Position numbers and translations under genes: made by a program. The notes beneath the pieces were generated by a model. That model searched no databases and had not been told where the DNA came from. It saw nothing but the letters and a program-made list of their open reading frames with translations. Of a stretch of DNA of 63,827 nt, positions 1 through 7,810 are shown piece by piece (the stretch's first letter is position 1; the number at the start of each line of letters is the position of its first letter). Source of the DNA: GCA-2686265 sp036010965 (lineage in GTDB: Bacteria; Planctomycetota; UBA1135; GCA-002686595); assembly GCA_036010965.1 (NCBI GenBank), contig DASCMO010000110.1:1-63827 (forward strand). The letters are read 5' to 3'.

Positions 1-556
1 GTCCTCCACCACCTCCGAAGTCTGCTTCCATGTCGTCCATCATCAGGAACGCGCCGCCGAAGACGTTGCTGGGGACCTCGATGCGGCTGAAGCCCGCTCC
101 CGAGTCGTCCTGCCAGCCGTTCCAGGTCCAGGTGCAGTCGTGGGGCGCCACGATCACCTGCGAGCCCAGGAAATTGTTCGCGGCGTCGTAGAAGTTGGCC
201 GTGCCACCGCCGGGAGGGCCGGCGTTGCTACCGAAGTAACCACCAAAGCGCGAGACCGGACTATCAAAGGTGTACTCGTAGGCCCCGCCGGCGCTGCCGG
301 TGAAGCGAGCTCCGCCGTGCTCCTGGATCATGCACATGAAGCTCCACCCACCGGTAATGTGCGAGCCGCTGCTCCCCGGCGTGCACAGGTCTCCGTTGTT
401 GTTGAAGACGCGGCCGACGATGCAAGGATCGAAAGTGCCACTTTGCTGGGTCTCGAATCCATCGGATTCGGAACCGGTGAAGGGGCCGATGGGTGTCTGG
501 GCCGTCGCGATCCCGCCGAAGGCGACGGTCACGGCGAGGAACAATGCGGTTCTCAT
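1..556 (-). CDS. Secreted lectin-like protein, N-terminal part (cut by window edge)
   Basis: An open frame runs from an ATG at 556 off the left edge of the window (185 codons visible, no stop). It begins with a short signal peptide (about 20 residues, ending in IATAQ). It is then clearly paralogous to the next gene: both share the GPFTGS start, an FETQ motif, an LCTPG motif, RFGGYF, a WNGWQ-DSG-GFSRIE block and a DD-E run. A purine-rich AGAGAGG lies about 9 nt upstream as a ribosome binding site. The shared fold (about 160 residues, several Cys) looks like a small beta-sandwich or lectin-type domain, but I do not recognise a named family. By analogy with the neighbour, the missing C-terminus probably carries the common C-terminal module. 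Confidence is high that it is a gene and low on function. Confidence 0.8.
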   Translation of the reverse strand, partial: MRTALFLAVTVAFGGIATAQTPIGPFTGSESDGFETQQSGTFDPCIVGRVFNNNGDLCTPGSSGSHITGGWSFMCMIQEHGGARFTGSAGGAYEYTFDSPVSRFGGYFGSNAGPPGGGTANFYDAANNFLGSQVIVAPHDCTWTWNGWQDDSGAGFSRIEVPSNVFGGAFLMMDDMEADFGGGGG

Positions 557-760
557 GCTGAAGCCTCTCTCTGTTCTGCGAAGGGGAGCGCGCCCATCAG
601 GACGCCGATGGTCGGATTGTAGGAGGCATGGCAGAATTCGGGGGTGAGATGATGCACGACAATGCAAATTCGCACCCCCACTTGGCCCTCTGCGGCGCCC
701 GCCCACCCCGTAGCCGTCGAGAGTCTCCGCACCGGAGCGTGTGAGCCGTTCCCCGACTGC

Positions 761-775
761 CGACGGAAGCCGTCG
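761..775 (-). terminator. Hairpin downstream of secreted protein gene
   Basis: A perfect 6-bp stem (CGACGG / CCGTCG) with a 3-nt loop lies 47 bp past the stop of the 822-1838 gene. There is no T tract, so intrinsic termination is doubtful. Confidence 0.3.
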
Positions 776-821
776 TTCGCGCTCTCTCGTGTGAAGGTCG
801 ACGTTGGGTCTCGACCGGGAC

Positions 822-1838
822 CTACCAGACGATCTCGTAAGCGTTGCTGGTGTTGAACCCGCTCCCGCAGGGAGTAGCCGGCGAGCGGTACCAGAACTGG
901 TAGACGCGCGGGCCGTCTCCGAGTCCGACGCCGCCGGTGGCGCCCACGCGAACGCCGGTCGAGCTGGCGCCGTTCGAGTCGGTCAAGGACGCCTCGATGC
1001 GAACCACGCCTCCCCCGGCACAGCGCAGGCCGTCACCAAAGGGCACGCCGGCGCCGGACCCGCTGACGCTCGTACCCTGAAAGTGCAGGCCGAACTCGGC
1101 CGGGGCCGCGCCCGCAGCGTGCAGGACGATCGAATCGACCAGGGTCGAGCCCGTGGCGGAGTAAGAGCAACCGGCGGGGTTGGAGCCGCTCCCGCAGCCG
1201 CGCCCGGCCGCTCCCGGGTTGCCGCAAATTCCGTCGGGCCACCCCGACGCAGCGTCACACGCGCAGAGCGGAGCCCCGGGCTGGGGGCCGTCGGCGTCGA
1301 TCTCGAGGTCGTCGAGCTGGACGTAGGCGCCCGTCTGTTCGTTGCCGATGATCTCGATGCGCGAGAAGCCGACGCCCGAGTCTGCCTGCCAGCCGTTCCA
1401 GTGCCATCCGCAGTCGGCGGGGACGGAGATCACCGCCGAGCCCAGCAGCACGCCGTTCGCGTCAAAGAATCGCACCGTCGCCCCCGGAATGCCCGAGTTG
1501 GTGGCGAAGTAGCCGCCGAAGCGCCACACAGGGCTCGCGAAGGTCAGCTCCACGTGCCCGTAGGCGCTCCCGAAGAAGCGCTCGCCGGAGTGCTCGTCCA
1601 CCGTGCAGACGTAGGTCCAGCCGGTGGTGATCAGCGCGCCGGTGTGTCCCGGCGTGCACAACTCGCCGAGGCCGTCGAAGACCCGGTCGGGCACGCAAGT
1701 GTGGAAGCCCTGACTGTCCTGGGTCTCGAAACTCTCGGAGTGGCTGCCCGTGAAGGGGCCACTCGACTTCTGGGCCTGAGAGGCGGCTGCGAAGAACAGG
1801 ATGAAGATGAGCCCGAGGGCTCTCTTGCGCGATCTCAT
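822..1838 (-). CDS. Secreted lectin-like protein with shared C-terminal module
   Basis: 338 residues from ATG 1838. This start places a classical signal peptide (basic MRSRKR, hydrophobic core, ASQAQ) at the N-terminus; an upstream in-frame ATG at 1892 would bury it. Residues about 23-190 form a domain paralogous to the partial gene at 1-556. From about residue 195 the protein switches to a Cys/Gly-rich module with a PFGDGLRCAGG motif and a QFWYR...FN-SN-YE ending. That module also closes the proteins at 13965-15686, 17022-19511 and 51801-53399. Likely exported and perhaps surface-attached through the C-terminal module. No catalytic motif is visible, so the function is unknown. Confidence 0.85.
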   Translation of the reverse strand: MRSRKRALGLIFILFFAAASQAQKSSGPFTGSHSESFETQDSQGFHTCVPDRVFDGLGELCTPGHTGALITTGWTYVCTVDEHSGERFFGSAYGHVELTFASPVWRFGGYFATNSGIPGATVRFFDANGVLLGSAVISVPADCGWHWNGWQADSGVGFSRIEIIGNEQTGAYVQLDDLEIDADGPQPGAPLCACDAASGWPDGICGNPGAAGRGCGSGSNPAGCSYSATGSTLVDSIVLHAAGAAPAEFGLHFQGTSVSGSGAGVPFGDGLRCAGGGVVRIEASLTDSNGASSTGVRVGATGGVGLGDGPRVYQFWYRSPATPCGSGFNTSNAYEIVW

Positions 1839-1963
1839 GGTGCGGTTTCCCTGCCGGCGGTGAGTGCGCCCGAAGAGCGCAGCGAGGAACATCAGGGAAA
1901 CCTACCCCCCATTCCGAAGGCGGGCAGGGAACTGCCCCGCACTGCACGCACCATTCCCCGCGC

Positions 1964-1995
1964 GCGGGCCGGAAACGTTTTCCGACCCGGCCCGC
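1964..1995 (-). terminator. Strong inverted repeat after the sugar operon
   Basis: A perfect 9-bp inverted repeat (1964-1972 with 1987-1995) encloses a nested palindrome CGGAAA-CGT-TTTCCG. It lies 36 bp beyond the stop of the MFS gene, where the minus-strand sugar operon should end. There is no U tract, so it could be a Rho-assisted or non-canonical terminator. Confidence 0.45.
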
Positions 1996-2030
1996 ACGGT
2001 GTGGAGAACGCCGACGAAGCCGCCGAGCGC

Positions 2031-3302
2031 TCAGTTCTCAGCGGAGCGTCGCGACGGATAGAAGACCATCAACGCCACCATGCAGGCCAGCGCACCCCAC
2101 ATCGGGACGCTGAAGAGCTTCTGGTAGTCCTGCTCCCCATCGACCATTGCCCAGTCCGAAACCCAGCCGGCGATCTTGCTGCCGACGATCACGCCGCAGC
2201 CGATGATCACCAGGTTGAAGAGGCTCTGGGCGCTGGCGCGGATGTCGGCGCCGCTCTCCTCGTCGACGACCATGAAGGCCACGAAGATGAAGCAGCCGAA
2301 GCACAGCCCGTGCAGGCCGATCCCGACCACGAGGGTCACCATGGTCGGCAGTGGGATGGCGTCCACGAAGGCGAAGAGCGCCATGCGCAGGGCGTAGGCA
2401 GCCAGGCCGACGGCCAGCAGGTGCTTGCGCGAGACGCTCTTGGCGACCAGGGGGATGGCGCCGATGATCACCAGCTCGGTCATCTGACCGATGGTCATCA
2501 GTCCGCCGCCGCCGAGGCCGAAGATCGTCTGGAAGAACGCCGGCGCCTCGCCCTGCTTGCCACCCAGGAAGGCCTCGGTGTGCACGAAGTAGAACTGGTG
2601 GATGCAGCTGACGGGGATCGCGAGCAGGAAGAGGGTCGCCAGCGGATTGCGAGTGACCGCGCCCATGGCCGCGAAGGTGGCGCTGGCCTGATCGCCCTTG
2701 GAGGGCGGCGTGTGGGGCAGGAACAGGCAGTAGATCCCCATCCCCAGGCCGAGCAGCGCGCTGAGACGGAACGCGTCCGCCTTCCCGGCGATCGGATCGT
2801 CCGCGTGCATGTACGCCAGCCAGTGCCCCATCAACAGCCCGACGACGATCCAGCCCAGGGTGCCCCAGAGGCGGACGCGGCCGAAGTCGCGGTCGCGGTC
2901 GGGCAGGTGGTGGAAGGCGAGAGAATTGGTCAGCGACAGGGTCGGCGCGTAGACCAGGCCGTAGAGCCCGGAGAAGACCAGAAACCCCGTGTAGGTCTCG
3001 ATCGTCGCGAGTTGCCAGATCAACAGCGCTCCGACGAAGTGGCTGGCGGCCAGGAACTTCTCGGTGGAGAAGTAGCGGTCCGCGACCTGGCCTGCGATGA
3101 AGGGACCGACGATGGCCCCCACGGCCCCGATCGCGAACATGTCCCCGATCTCGGGGCCGCTCATCCCGCGATGCTTCGAGAGGAAGGACCACAGGAACGG
3201 CAGCCACGCGCCCCAGATGGCGTACTGCAGGAACATCATCCCCGACAGGCGGGCCATCAGGCTGCGGGCGGGCAAGGGCGCGCTGCTGGTGTTCATCATC
3301 AT
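2031..3302 (-). CDS. MFS permease, nucleoside:H+ symporter (NupG)-like
   Basis: 423 residues with about twelve hydrophobic segments. The N-terminal LQYAIWGAWLPFLWSFL segment and the GRVRLWGTLGWIVVG segment before TM5 are typical of the nucleoside:H+ symporter branch of the major facilitator superfamily. It probably imports a nucleoside or, in this context, a sugar or cyclitol across the inner membrane. It is the last gene of a three-gene minus-strand operon, starting 1 bp after the isomerase stop. Three consecutive ATG codons (3302, 3299, 3296) are possible; an AGG sits immediately before the first, so the third has the better Shine-Dalgarno spacing. The substrate is inferred only from neighbours. 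Confidence 0.88.
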   Translation of the reverse strand: MMMNTSSAPLPARSLMARLSGMMFLQYAIWGAWLPFLWSFLSKHRGMSGPEIGDMFAIGAVGAIVGPFIAGQVADRYFSTEKFLAASHFVGALLIWQLATIETYTGFLVFSGLYGLVYAPTLSLTNSLAFHHLPDRDRDFGRVRLWGTLGWIVVGLLMGHWLAYMHADDPIAGKADAFRLSALLGLGMGIYCLFLPHTPPSKGDQASATFAAMGAVTRNPLATLFLLAIPVSCIHQFYFVHTEAFLGGKQGEAPAFFQTIFGLGGGGLMTIGQMTELVIIGAIPLVAKSVSRKHLLAVGLAAYALRMALFAFVDAIPLPTMVTLVVGIGLHGLCFGCFIFVAFMVVDEESGADIRASAQSLFNLVIIGCGVIVGSKIAGWVSDWAMVDGEQDYQKLFSVPMWGALACMVALMVFYPSRRSAEN

Positions 3303-3303
3303 C

Positions 3304-4347
3304 CTATTCCGCGAAGGCTGCGTCGAAGGCGACGTCGGTGGGAGCGAAATCGAGGTGGCGGGTAAATCCAGCGGCTTCGGTGGCGCCGCGCTCGCGGTCC
3401 ATCATCGGATCCTCCCACTCGACGGTGAGCGGGCCGTGATAGCCGATGTGGTTGAGCGCGCGCATGATGCCCTCGAAGTCCACGCGCCCGCGACCTGGGG
3501 AGCGGAAGTCCCAGAAGCGGCCATCCTCACCGAAGTTAGCGTGTCCACCGAAGACCCCGATGGGCGTCGGGCTGTCGGACCACCAGACGTCCTTCACGTG
3601 CACGTTGAAGATCCGTTCCCCGAACTCGCGCAGGAACCCGATGTAGTCCACGCCCTGGTAGCCGAGGTGCGAGGGATCGAAGTTGAAGCCGAAGCGCGGG
3701 TGAGCGTCGATCGCCTCCAGAGCGCGGCGTGTGGTGGCGATGTCGAAGGCGATCTCGGTCGGGTGGACCTCGAGGGCGAAGTGGACGTCCTCGTCGTCGA
3801 AGGCGTCGAGGATCGGCTTCCAGCGCCGGGCGAAGTCGGCGAAGCCCTCCTCGATCGACTCGGGCGAGACGGGCGGGAAGGAGTAGAGCAGGTGCCAGAT
3901 CGAGCTCCCCGTGAAGCCGTTGACGACCGTGCGCCCCGAGCGCGCGAGGCGCTCGGTGACCGCATCGGGCGCGGCGTCGAAGAAACGCCGGACCGCCTTG
4001 GCGGTCAGGATCATCTCCGCAGCGGCGCGTTCCCGTACCCCTTCGGGATCGCCGTCTCCCCAGACGGCTTCGGGCAAGATCGTCTGGTGACGCTCGTCGA
4101 TGTTGTCGCAGACGGCCTGCCCCACGAGGTGCGTGGAGATCGCGTAGCAGCCCAGGCCGTGGGCTTGCAGCACGTCCCACTGGGCCGCGCAGTAGCCTTC
4201 GTCATCGAGCGCGCGGTGCACGTCGAAGTGATCGCCCCAGCAGGCGAGTTCGAGTCCGTCGTAGCCGAACCCGGCGGCTTTCTCCGCCAGGGTCTCTAGA
4301 GGTAGGTCGGCCCACTGGCCGGTGAAGAGGCTGACGGATCTGGACAT
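3304..4347 (-). CDS. Sugar phosphate isomerase/epimerase-like TIM barrel
   Basis: 347 residues, xylose isomerase-like TIM barrel (AP endonuclease 2 superfamily). The metal-site signature appears in order: Glu in ALEVHPTE, Asp/His in FDPSHLGYQG, His in NVHVKD and Glu in TVEWEDP. Start ATG 4347 is preceded by AGGAG about 7 nt away; longer upstream frames lack a coding look. It lies 44 bp after the Gfo/Idh/MocA gene and 1 bp before the permease. This dehydrogenase, isomerase and transporter set resembles the inositol and 3-keto-sugar operons of planctomycetes. Cytosolic; the exact substrate is unknown. Confidence 0.9.
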   Translation of the reverse strand: MSRSVSLFTGQWADLPLETLAEKAAGFGYDGLELACWGDHFDVHRALDDEGYCAAQWDVLQAHGLGCYAISTHLVGQAVCDNIDERHQTILPEAVWGDGDPEGVRERAAAEMILTAKAVRRFFDAAPDAVTERLARSGRTVVNGFTGSSIWHLLYSFPPVSPESIEEGFADFARRWKPILDAFDDEDVHFALEVHPTEIAFDIATTRRALEAIDAHPRFGFNFDPSHLGYQGVDYIGFLREFGERIFNVHVKDVWWSDSPTPIGVFGGHANFGEDGRFWDFRSPGRGRVDFEGIMRALNHIGYHGPLTVEWEDPMMDRERGATEAAGFTRHLDFAPTDVAFDAAFAE

Positions 4348-4391
4348 CGGGAGGCTCCTGGGGATCTCGAAGGGTCGCGACGGCAGAAAAC

Positions 4392-5537
4392 CTACCGAAC
4401 TTCGCTCAGCTTGACAGCACAGCGCTCGCGGGCAGACACGAGCGCCGCCTCCAGCACGCGCTGGGTCTCGTAGGCGTCGGCGAAATCGGGGACGGGGTAG
4501 AGCGGCTTGCGGCGCCCAAGGATGCGCAGGGTATCGGCGGCCTGATTCGTGAAGGTGTGCTCGTAGCCACAGATGTGCCCGTCCGGCCACCAGGCTTCGG
4601 CGTAGGGGTGCTCGCCGCCGCGCGTGGCGACGATGCGCCGCCAGCCGTCCTCGCGCGGCGACTGCTTTCCGTCGTAGAACCACAGCTCGTTGAGGTTCTC
4701 GAGGTTCCAGCGCAGGGAACCGTGCTCCCCGTTGATCTCGATCGTGTTGTCGTTCAGGTGACCGGCGGCGAGGCGCGTGGCCTCGAAACTGGCCGTGGCT
4801 CCGCCCTTGAAGCTCGCCAGGAAAGCGACGCAGTCGTCCACGTTGCTGCGCCCCTTCTTGCGCGTGCCGGGGATCGCCCGCTCCTTGACGAAGGTGCGCT
4901 CGACGGCGCCGTGTACCTCGACGATCTCCTCCCCCATCAGGAAGCGCGCCAGGTCCACGATGTGGGCGTTCAGGTCACCATGGGCTCCCGAGCCCGCGTG
5001 CTTCTTCTGGAAGCGCCACAAGAGCGGCGTCTCCGGCCCGGCCCAACTCTGCAGGTAGGTCGCGCGCACGTGGAACACGCGTCCGATACGCTTCTCGCGC
5101 ATCAGTTGCCAGGCGAGGCCGATTGCCGGGCAGCGGCGGTAGTTGAACCACACGAAGGTCCGCGCCTTCGAGCGCCGCGCCGCATCGCGCATGGCGCGCG
5201 CGTCGTCGAGAGTTCCCGCCAAGGGTTTCTCGCAGGCGACGTGCTTGCCGGCTTCGAGCATCGCGATCGCCATCTCGCGGTGGACGTGATTCGGGGTGGA
5301 GATGTCCACCAGGCCGATCTCGGGGTTGGCGGCGATGTCGCGCCAGCGCGTAGTGCAGTTTCGCCAACCTTGACGAGCGGCGAAGGCCTGCAAGGTCTCC
5401 GCGTCACGGCCGGCGACGGTGTGCAAGCCGGGCTCGATGGGCAGGTCGAAGAATTTCTGGACCTGACGCCAGGCGTTGGAGTGCGCGCGGCCCATGAAGG
5501 CCTGCCCGATGAGGGCGACTTCGATCGTTCGTGTCAT
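4392..5537 (-). CDS. Gfo/Idh/MocA family NAD(P)-dependent oxidoreductase
   Basis: 381 residues from ATG 5537. The Rossmann segment begins at residue 6 (VALIGQAFMGRAHS), with Ala in place of the middle Gly of the usual GxGxxG. The family EKP motif (Glu103-Lys104-Pro105, in CEKPLAG) supplies the catalytic Lys. The C-terminal alpha/beta domain follows from about residue 130. It probably oxidises a hydroxyl of a sugar or cyclitol, with NAD(P) as cofactor. First gene of the operon with the TIM-barrel isomerase and the MFS permease. The in-frame extension up to 5783 is compositionally intergenic and was rejected as the start. Confidence 0.92.
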   Translation of the reverse strand: MTRTIEVALIGQAFMGRAHSNAWRQVQKFFDLPIEPGLHTVAGRDAETLQAFAARQGWRNCTTRWRDIAANPEIGLVDISTPNHVHREMAIAMLEAGKHVACEKPLAGTLDDARAMRDAARRSKARTFVWFNYRRCPAIGLAWQLMREKRIGRVFHVRATYLQSWAGPETPLLWRFQKKHAGSGAHGDLNAHIVDLARFLMGEEIVEVHGAVERTFVKERAIPGTRKKGRSNVDDCVAFLASFKGGATASFEATRLAAGHLNDNTIEINGEHGSLRWNLENLNELWFYDGKQSPREDGWRRIVATRGGEHPYAEAWWPDGHICGYEHTFTNQAADTLRILGRRKPLYPVPDFADAYETQRVLEAALVSARERCAVKLSEVR

Positions 5538-6011
5538 GGCGAAGAGCAGCGGCGGGTGTGCGTTCGAGATGGTGAAAGTGTTCGCGGTCGGTGCGCGGTG
5601 CGGGGCGCGGCGGATAGGGTACGCCAGTAGCGGAGCAAGCAGACTCCGTGTGCTTCGACGGCCGCCAGGGCCAGCCGAGCCTGGAGCGCAGTAAGACCAT
5701 CGCCGATGGCGACGAGCGCTGCACCTTCCGCCTGCGCTTGCCCTGGAGAGGAGGCGCGAAAAGAAGGTAGGGAAGGGGCGCAACGCCGGGCGGCTGATCG
5801 GGACCGGCGCGCGGGGGGAGGAACCCGATGACTGGCCGACCTCGACCGCCTCCCCACCAGCCCAGCCCGCCCACAGAAAGGGTGCCGCCCCCCCCCACGG
5901 CCCTGCAAGCCGCAGCCGAGGGGCAGAAAACCTCCCTGAACACCCTCCACGGCCCTCTCACGAGGCCCAGTGTATACTTGATCGTATAATACCAAGGCGT
6001 ATAATAACTCC
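5538..6011. other. Divergent intergenic region between sugar operon and DUF234 ATPase gene
   Basis: 474 bp without a convincing gene. It holds a run of nine C (5888-5896), a 10-bp direct repeat CCACGGCCCT (5895-5904 and 5947-5956) and a 12-mer GGCAGAAAACCT (5922-5933) that recurs at 4382-4393. The last 50 bp are sharply AT-rich and carry the promoter of the ATPase gene. No clear promoter for the leftward sugar operon is seen close to its start. Confidence 0.6.
5973..6006 (+). promoter_or_regulatory. Sigma70-like promoter with overlapping repeats, start codon at expected TSS
   Basis: TTGATC (5978-5983), a 16-bp spacer and a perfect TATAAT (6000-6005) end 6 nt before ATG 6012, so transcription should start at or next to the start codon (leaderless mRNA). 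The -35 box is the spacer of an inverted repeat TATAC-N6-GTATA (5973-5988). CGTATAATA is repeated directly at 5983-5991 and 5998-6006. These repeats could bind a repressor, possibly an autoregulator. Confidence 0.7.
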
Positions 6012-7361
6012 ATGTTCATCGGTAGAGACAGGGAGCTGGCCATCCTCGAGGAGCTGCACGCCGCCGGGAAGCCCGAGCTCTTCGTGCTCTACGGGCGCCG
6101 CCGCGTGGGCAAGACGGAGCTGTTGCAGCGCTTCTGCGAGGGGCGGCGGGCGGTCTACTTCCAGGCAGCCCAGGTGCGCGAGAAAGACAACCTGCGCGCC
6201 TTCCGCGATGCTCTCGCGACGGGCATCGACGACGACCTCGCCGCGGGCATCGAGTTGCCCGACTGGGATGCGGCCCTGGCCTTCGCCGCCGAGCGCTCGA
6301 AGGCCGAACGACTCGTCGTGGTCCTCGACGAGTTCCCTTATCTGTGCGAGGCCAACAAGGGCCTGCCGTCGATCCTGCAGCGCTTCTGGGACGGGATCGG
6401 CAAGAAGAGCTCGCTGATGCTCGTGCTGTGCGGCAGCCAGGTCTCCTTCATGGAGCGCGAGGTGCTGGCCGAGCGCTCGCCGCTGTTCGGTCGCCGCACG
6501 GGACAGCGCCGTCTCCTGCCGCTCGTGCCCCCCGAGACCCTGTCGTTCTTCCCGCGCTGGAAGGTGCGCGAGCGCCTGCTGGCCTACGCCGTCCTGGGCG
6601 GAATGCCGGCCTACTTGCGCCGCTTCGACGACGGCCGCGGCCTGCGCGAGAACATCCTGCGCGAGGTGCTGCGTCCCGAAGGGTACCTGTTCGACGAGGT
6701 GCAGTTCCTGCTGCGCAACGAGCTCTCCAACCCGGCCACCTACAACAGCATCCTGTCCGCTGTGGCGCGTGGCGAACGGCGCGTGGGCGACATCGCCCTC
6801 TCGGTGGGAGTCGATTCCACGACCGCCAACAAGTACCTCAGTGTGCTGCGCGAGCTCGGCCTGGTGGAACGCGAGATCCCAATCACCGACCCCGACCCCC
6901 TGCGCTCGCGGCGCGGCACCTGGCACATCGCCGACCGCTTCCTGACCTTCCACTTCCGCCACCTGCAGCCGCACGTGAGCCTGGTGAACGCCGATCGCGG
7001 GCAGCGAGTGATGGAGCGCTTCGTCGAGCCCGACCTGCCGCGTCTCTTCGACGAGGCGCGCCTCGACTTCATCCTCGACCACCTGCGGCGCAAGGCCGCC
7101 GAGGACGTCGGCGACGAGATCGTCGAGCAGGGGCGTTTCGACGGCACCTTCGTGCGCGCCGTGGGGCGCACCGCCGACGGCGGGACGGTGGCGGCTGTGG
7201 TGGTCCCCGACCGGCGGCGCTCGACCGCCGCCCTGGAACGAGAGATCGAAGACCTGCGCCGCGCCTTCGGTTGCGAGCCGACGCGCCTGGTCTACGGCAT
7301 CACCGACGATCCCGAGCGCCCGCTCGGCGTCGAGCGCGTGCCCGCGGGCGAGCTGTTGTAG
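6012..7361 (+). CDS. AAA ATPase of the archaeal-ATPase/DUF234 family
   Basis: 449 residues. The N-terminal STAND-like P-loop ATPase has Walker A GRRRVGKT (residues 28-35) and Walker B VVVLDEFPYL (Asp106-Glu107). A winged-helix segment (about 255-300, VGDIALSVGVDSTTANKYLSVL) follows. A C-terminal DUF234-type nuclease-like domain (about 320-440) includes FHFRHLQPH and a later acidic VGDEIVEQGRFDG stretch. The family is common in archaea and scattered in bacteria. Its role is unclear, with DNA binding and defence or toxin-like functions suggested. A strong AT-rich promoter directly abuts the start codon, unlike most neighbours, which fits an accessory, independently regulated gene. Confidence 0.88.
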   Translation: MFIGRDRELAILEELHAAGKPELFVLYGRRRVGKTELLQRFCEGRRAVYFQAAQVREKDNLRAFRDALATGIDDDLAAGIELPDWDAALAFAAERSKAERLVVVLDEFPYLCEANKGLPSILQRFWDGIGKKSSLMLVLCGSQVSFMEREVLAERSPLFGRRTGQRRLLPLVPPETLSFFPRWKVRERLLAYAVLGGMPAYLRRFDDGRGLRENILREVLRPEGYLFDEVQFLLRNELSNPATYNSILSAVARGERRVGDIALSVGVDSTTANKYLSVLRELGLVEREIPITDPDPLRSRRGTWHIADRFLTFHFRHLQPHVSLVNADRGQRVMERFVEPDLPRLFDEARLDFILDHLRRKAAEDVGDEIVEQGRFDGTFVRAVGRTADGGTVAAVVVPDRRRSTAALEREIEDLRRAFGCEPTRLVYGITDDPERPLGVERVPAGELL

Positions 7362-7399
7362 GTAGACTGAGCCGAACGCCCCGCCCGGCGCGCACCACT

Positions 7400-7777
7400 G
7401 TGGCCCTCGACCGACACTTCCAGGAGTACTTCGCGGCCCTCGACCGGGCCGGCGGAGCGGATCGCTGCTTTCTCTGTCGGCGCAGTGCGGCGGAGGTGAA
7501 GGCCTTCTTCGGCTTCGGCGAGGACGGCACGCCGATCGACGCCGAACACCTCGGTCTCGAGGACATCGTCCTGAGCAAGCTCGACATCATGAGCTACCGC
7601 GGCCTGCGTCCGGTGTGCGCCGTGTGCCAACTCAATCACGACGCTCTTGCCCTCGGCGGCGGCCGGGAGATCGCTGAGCGCCTGCGGGATGAGATGCTCG
7701 AGCGCCGCGATCACCTCTGGCCCGCTCCGGAGACGCCGCCCGCGCCCGACGAGGAGCCCGAGGCCGGGCGGGACTGA
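7400..7777 (+). CDS. Small zinc-knuckle protein of unknown function
   Basis: 125 residues from GTG 7400; the in-frame sequence further upstream is a shadow of the ATPase gene. Two CxxC pairs (CFLC near residue 22 and CAVC near residue 75) are placed like a treble-clef or HNH-type zinc site. They are separated by an acidic segment with HLGLEDIVLSKLDIM. The C-terminus is low-complexity Pro/Glu. It lies 38 bp after the ATPase stop and 33 bp before the ClC start, so it is probably co-transcribed with the ATPase. No catalytic HNH histidine pair is obvious, so I do not assign nuclease activity. Confidence 0.6.
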   Translation: MALDRHFQEYFAALDRAGGADRCFLCRRSAAEVKAFFGFGEDGTPIDAEHLGLEDIVLSKLDIMSYRGLRPVCAVCQLNHDALALGGGREIAERLRDEMLERRDHLWPAPETPPAPDEEPEAGRD

Positions 7778-7792
7778 GCAGGGCTCGGACGA

Positions 7793-7798
7793 TAGGCT
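7793..7798 (+). promoter_or_regulatory. TAGGCT -10-like hexamer
   Basis: TAGGCT ends 12 nt before ATG 7811. No good -35 is seen. It is part of the recurrent TAnnnT pattern close to start codons in this window. Confidence 0.4.
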
Positions 7799-7810
7799 GG
7801 GGCCCTCGCC

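Noticed and set aside
804..3365. 853-residue plus-strand open frame across the left end
   Set aside because: It runs antisense to two well-supported genes (secreted protein and MFS permease) and its translation is the low-complexity Arg/Ala/Gly/Asp mix typical of shadow frames in GC-rich DNA.
5888..5896. Run of nine C as a frameshift or phase-variation tract
   Set aside because: It lies in non-coding DNA about 120 bp from the nearest start and is not placed in a promoter spacer.
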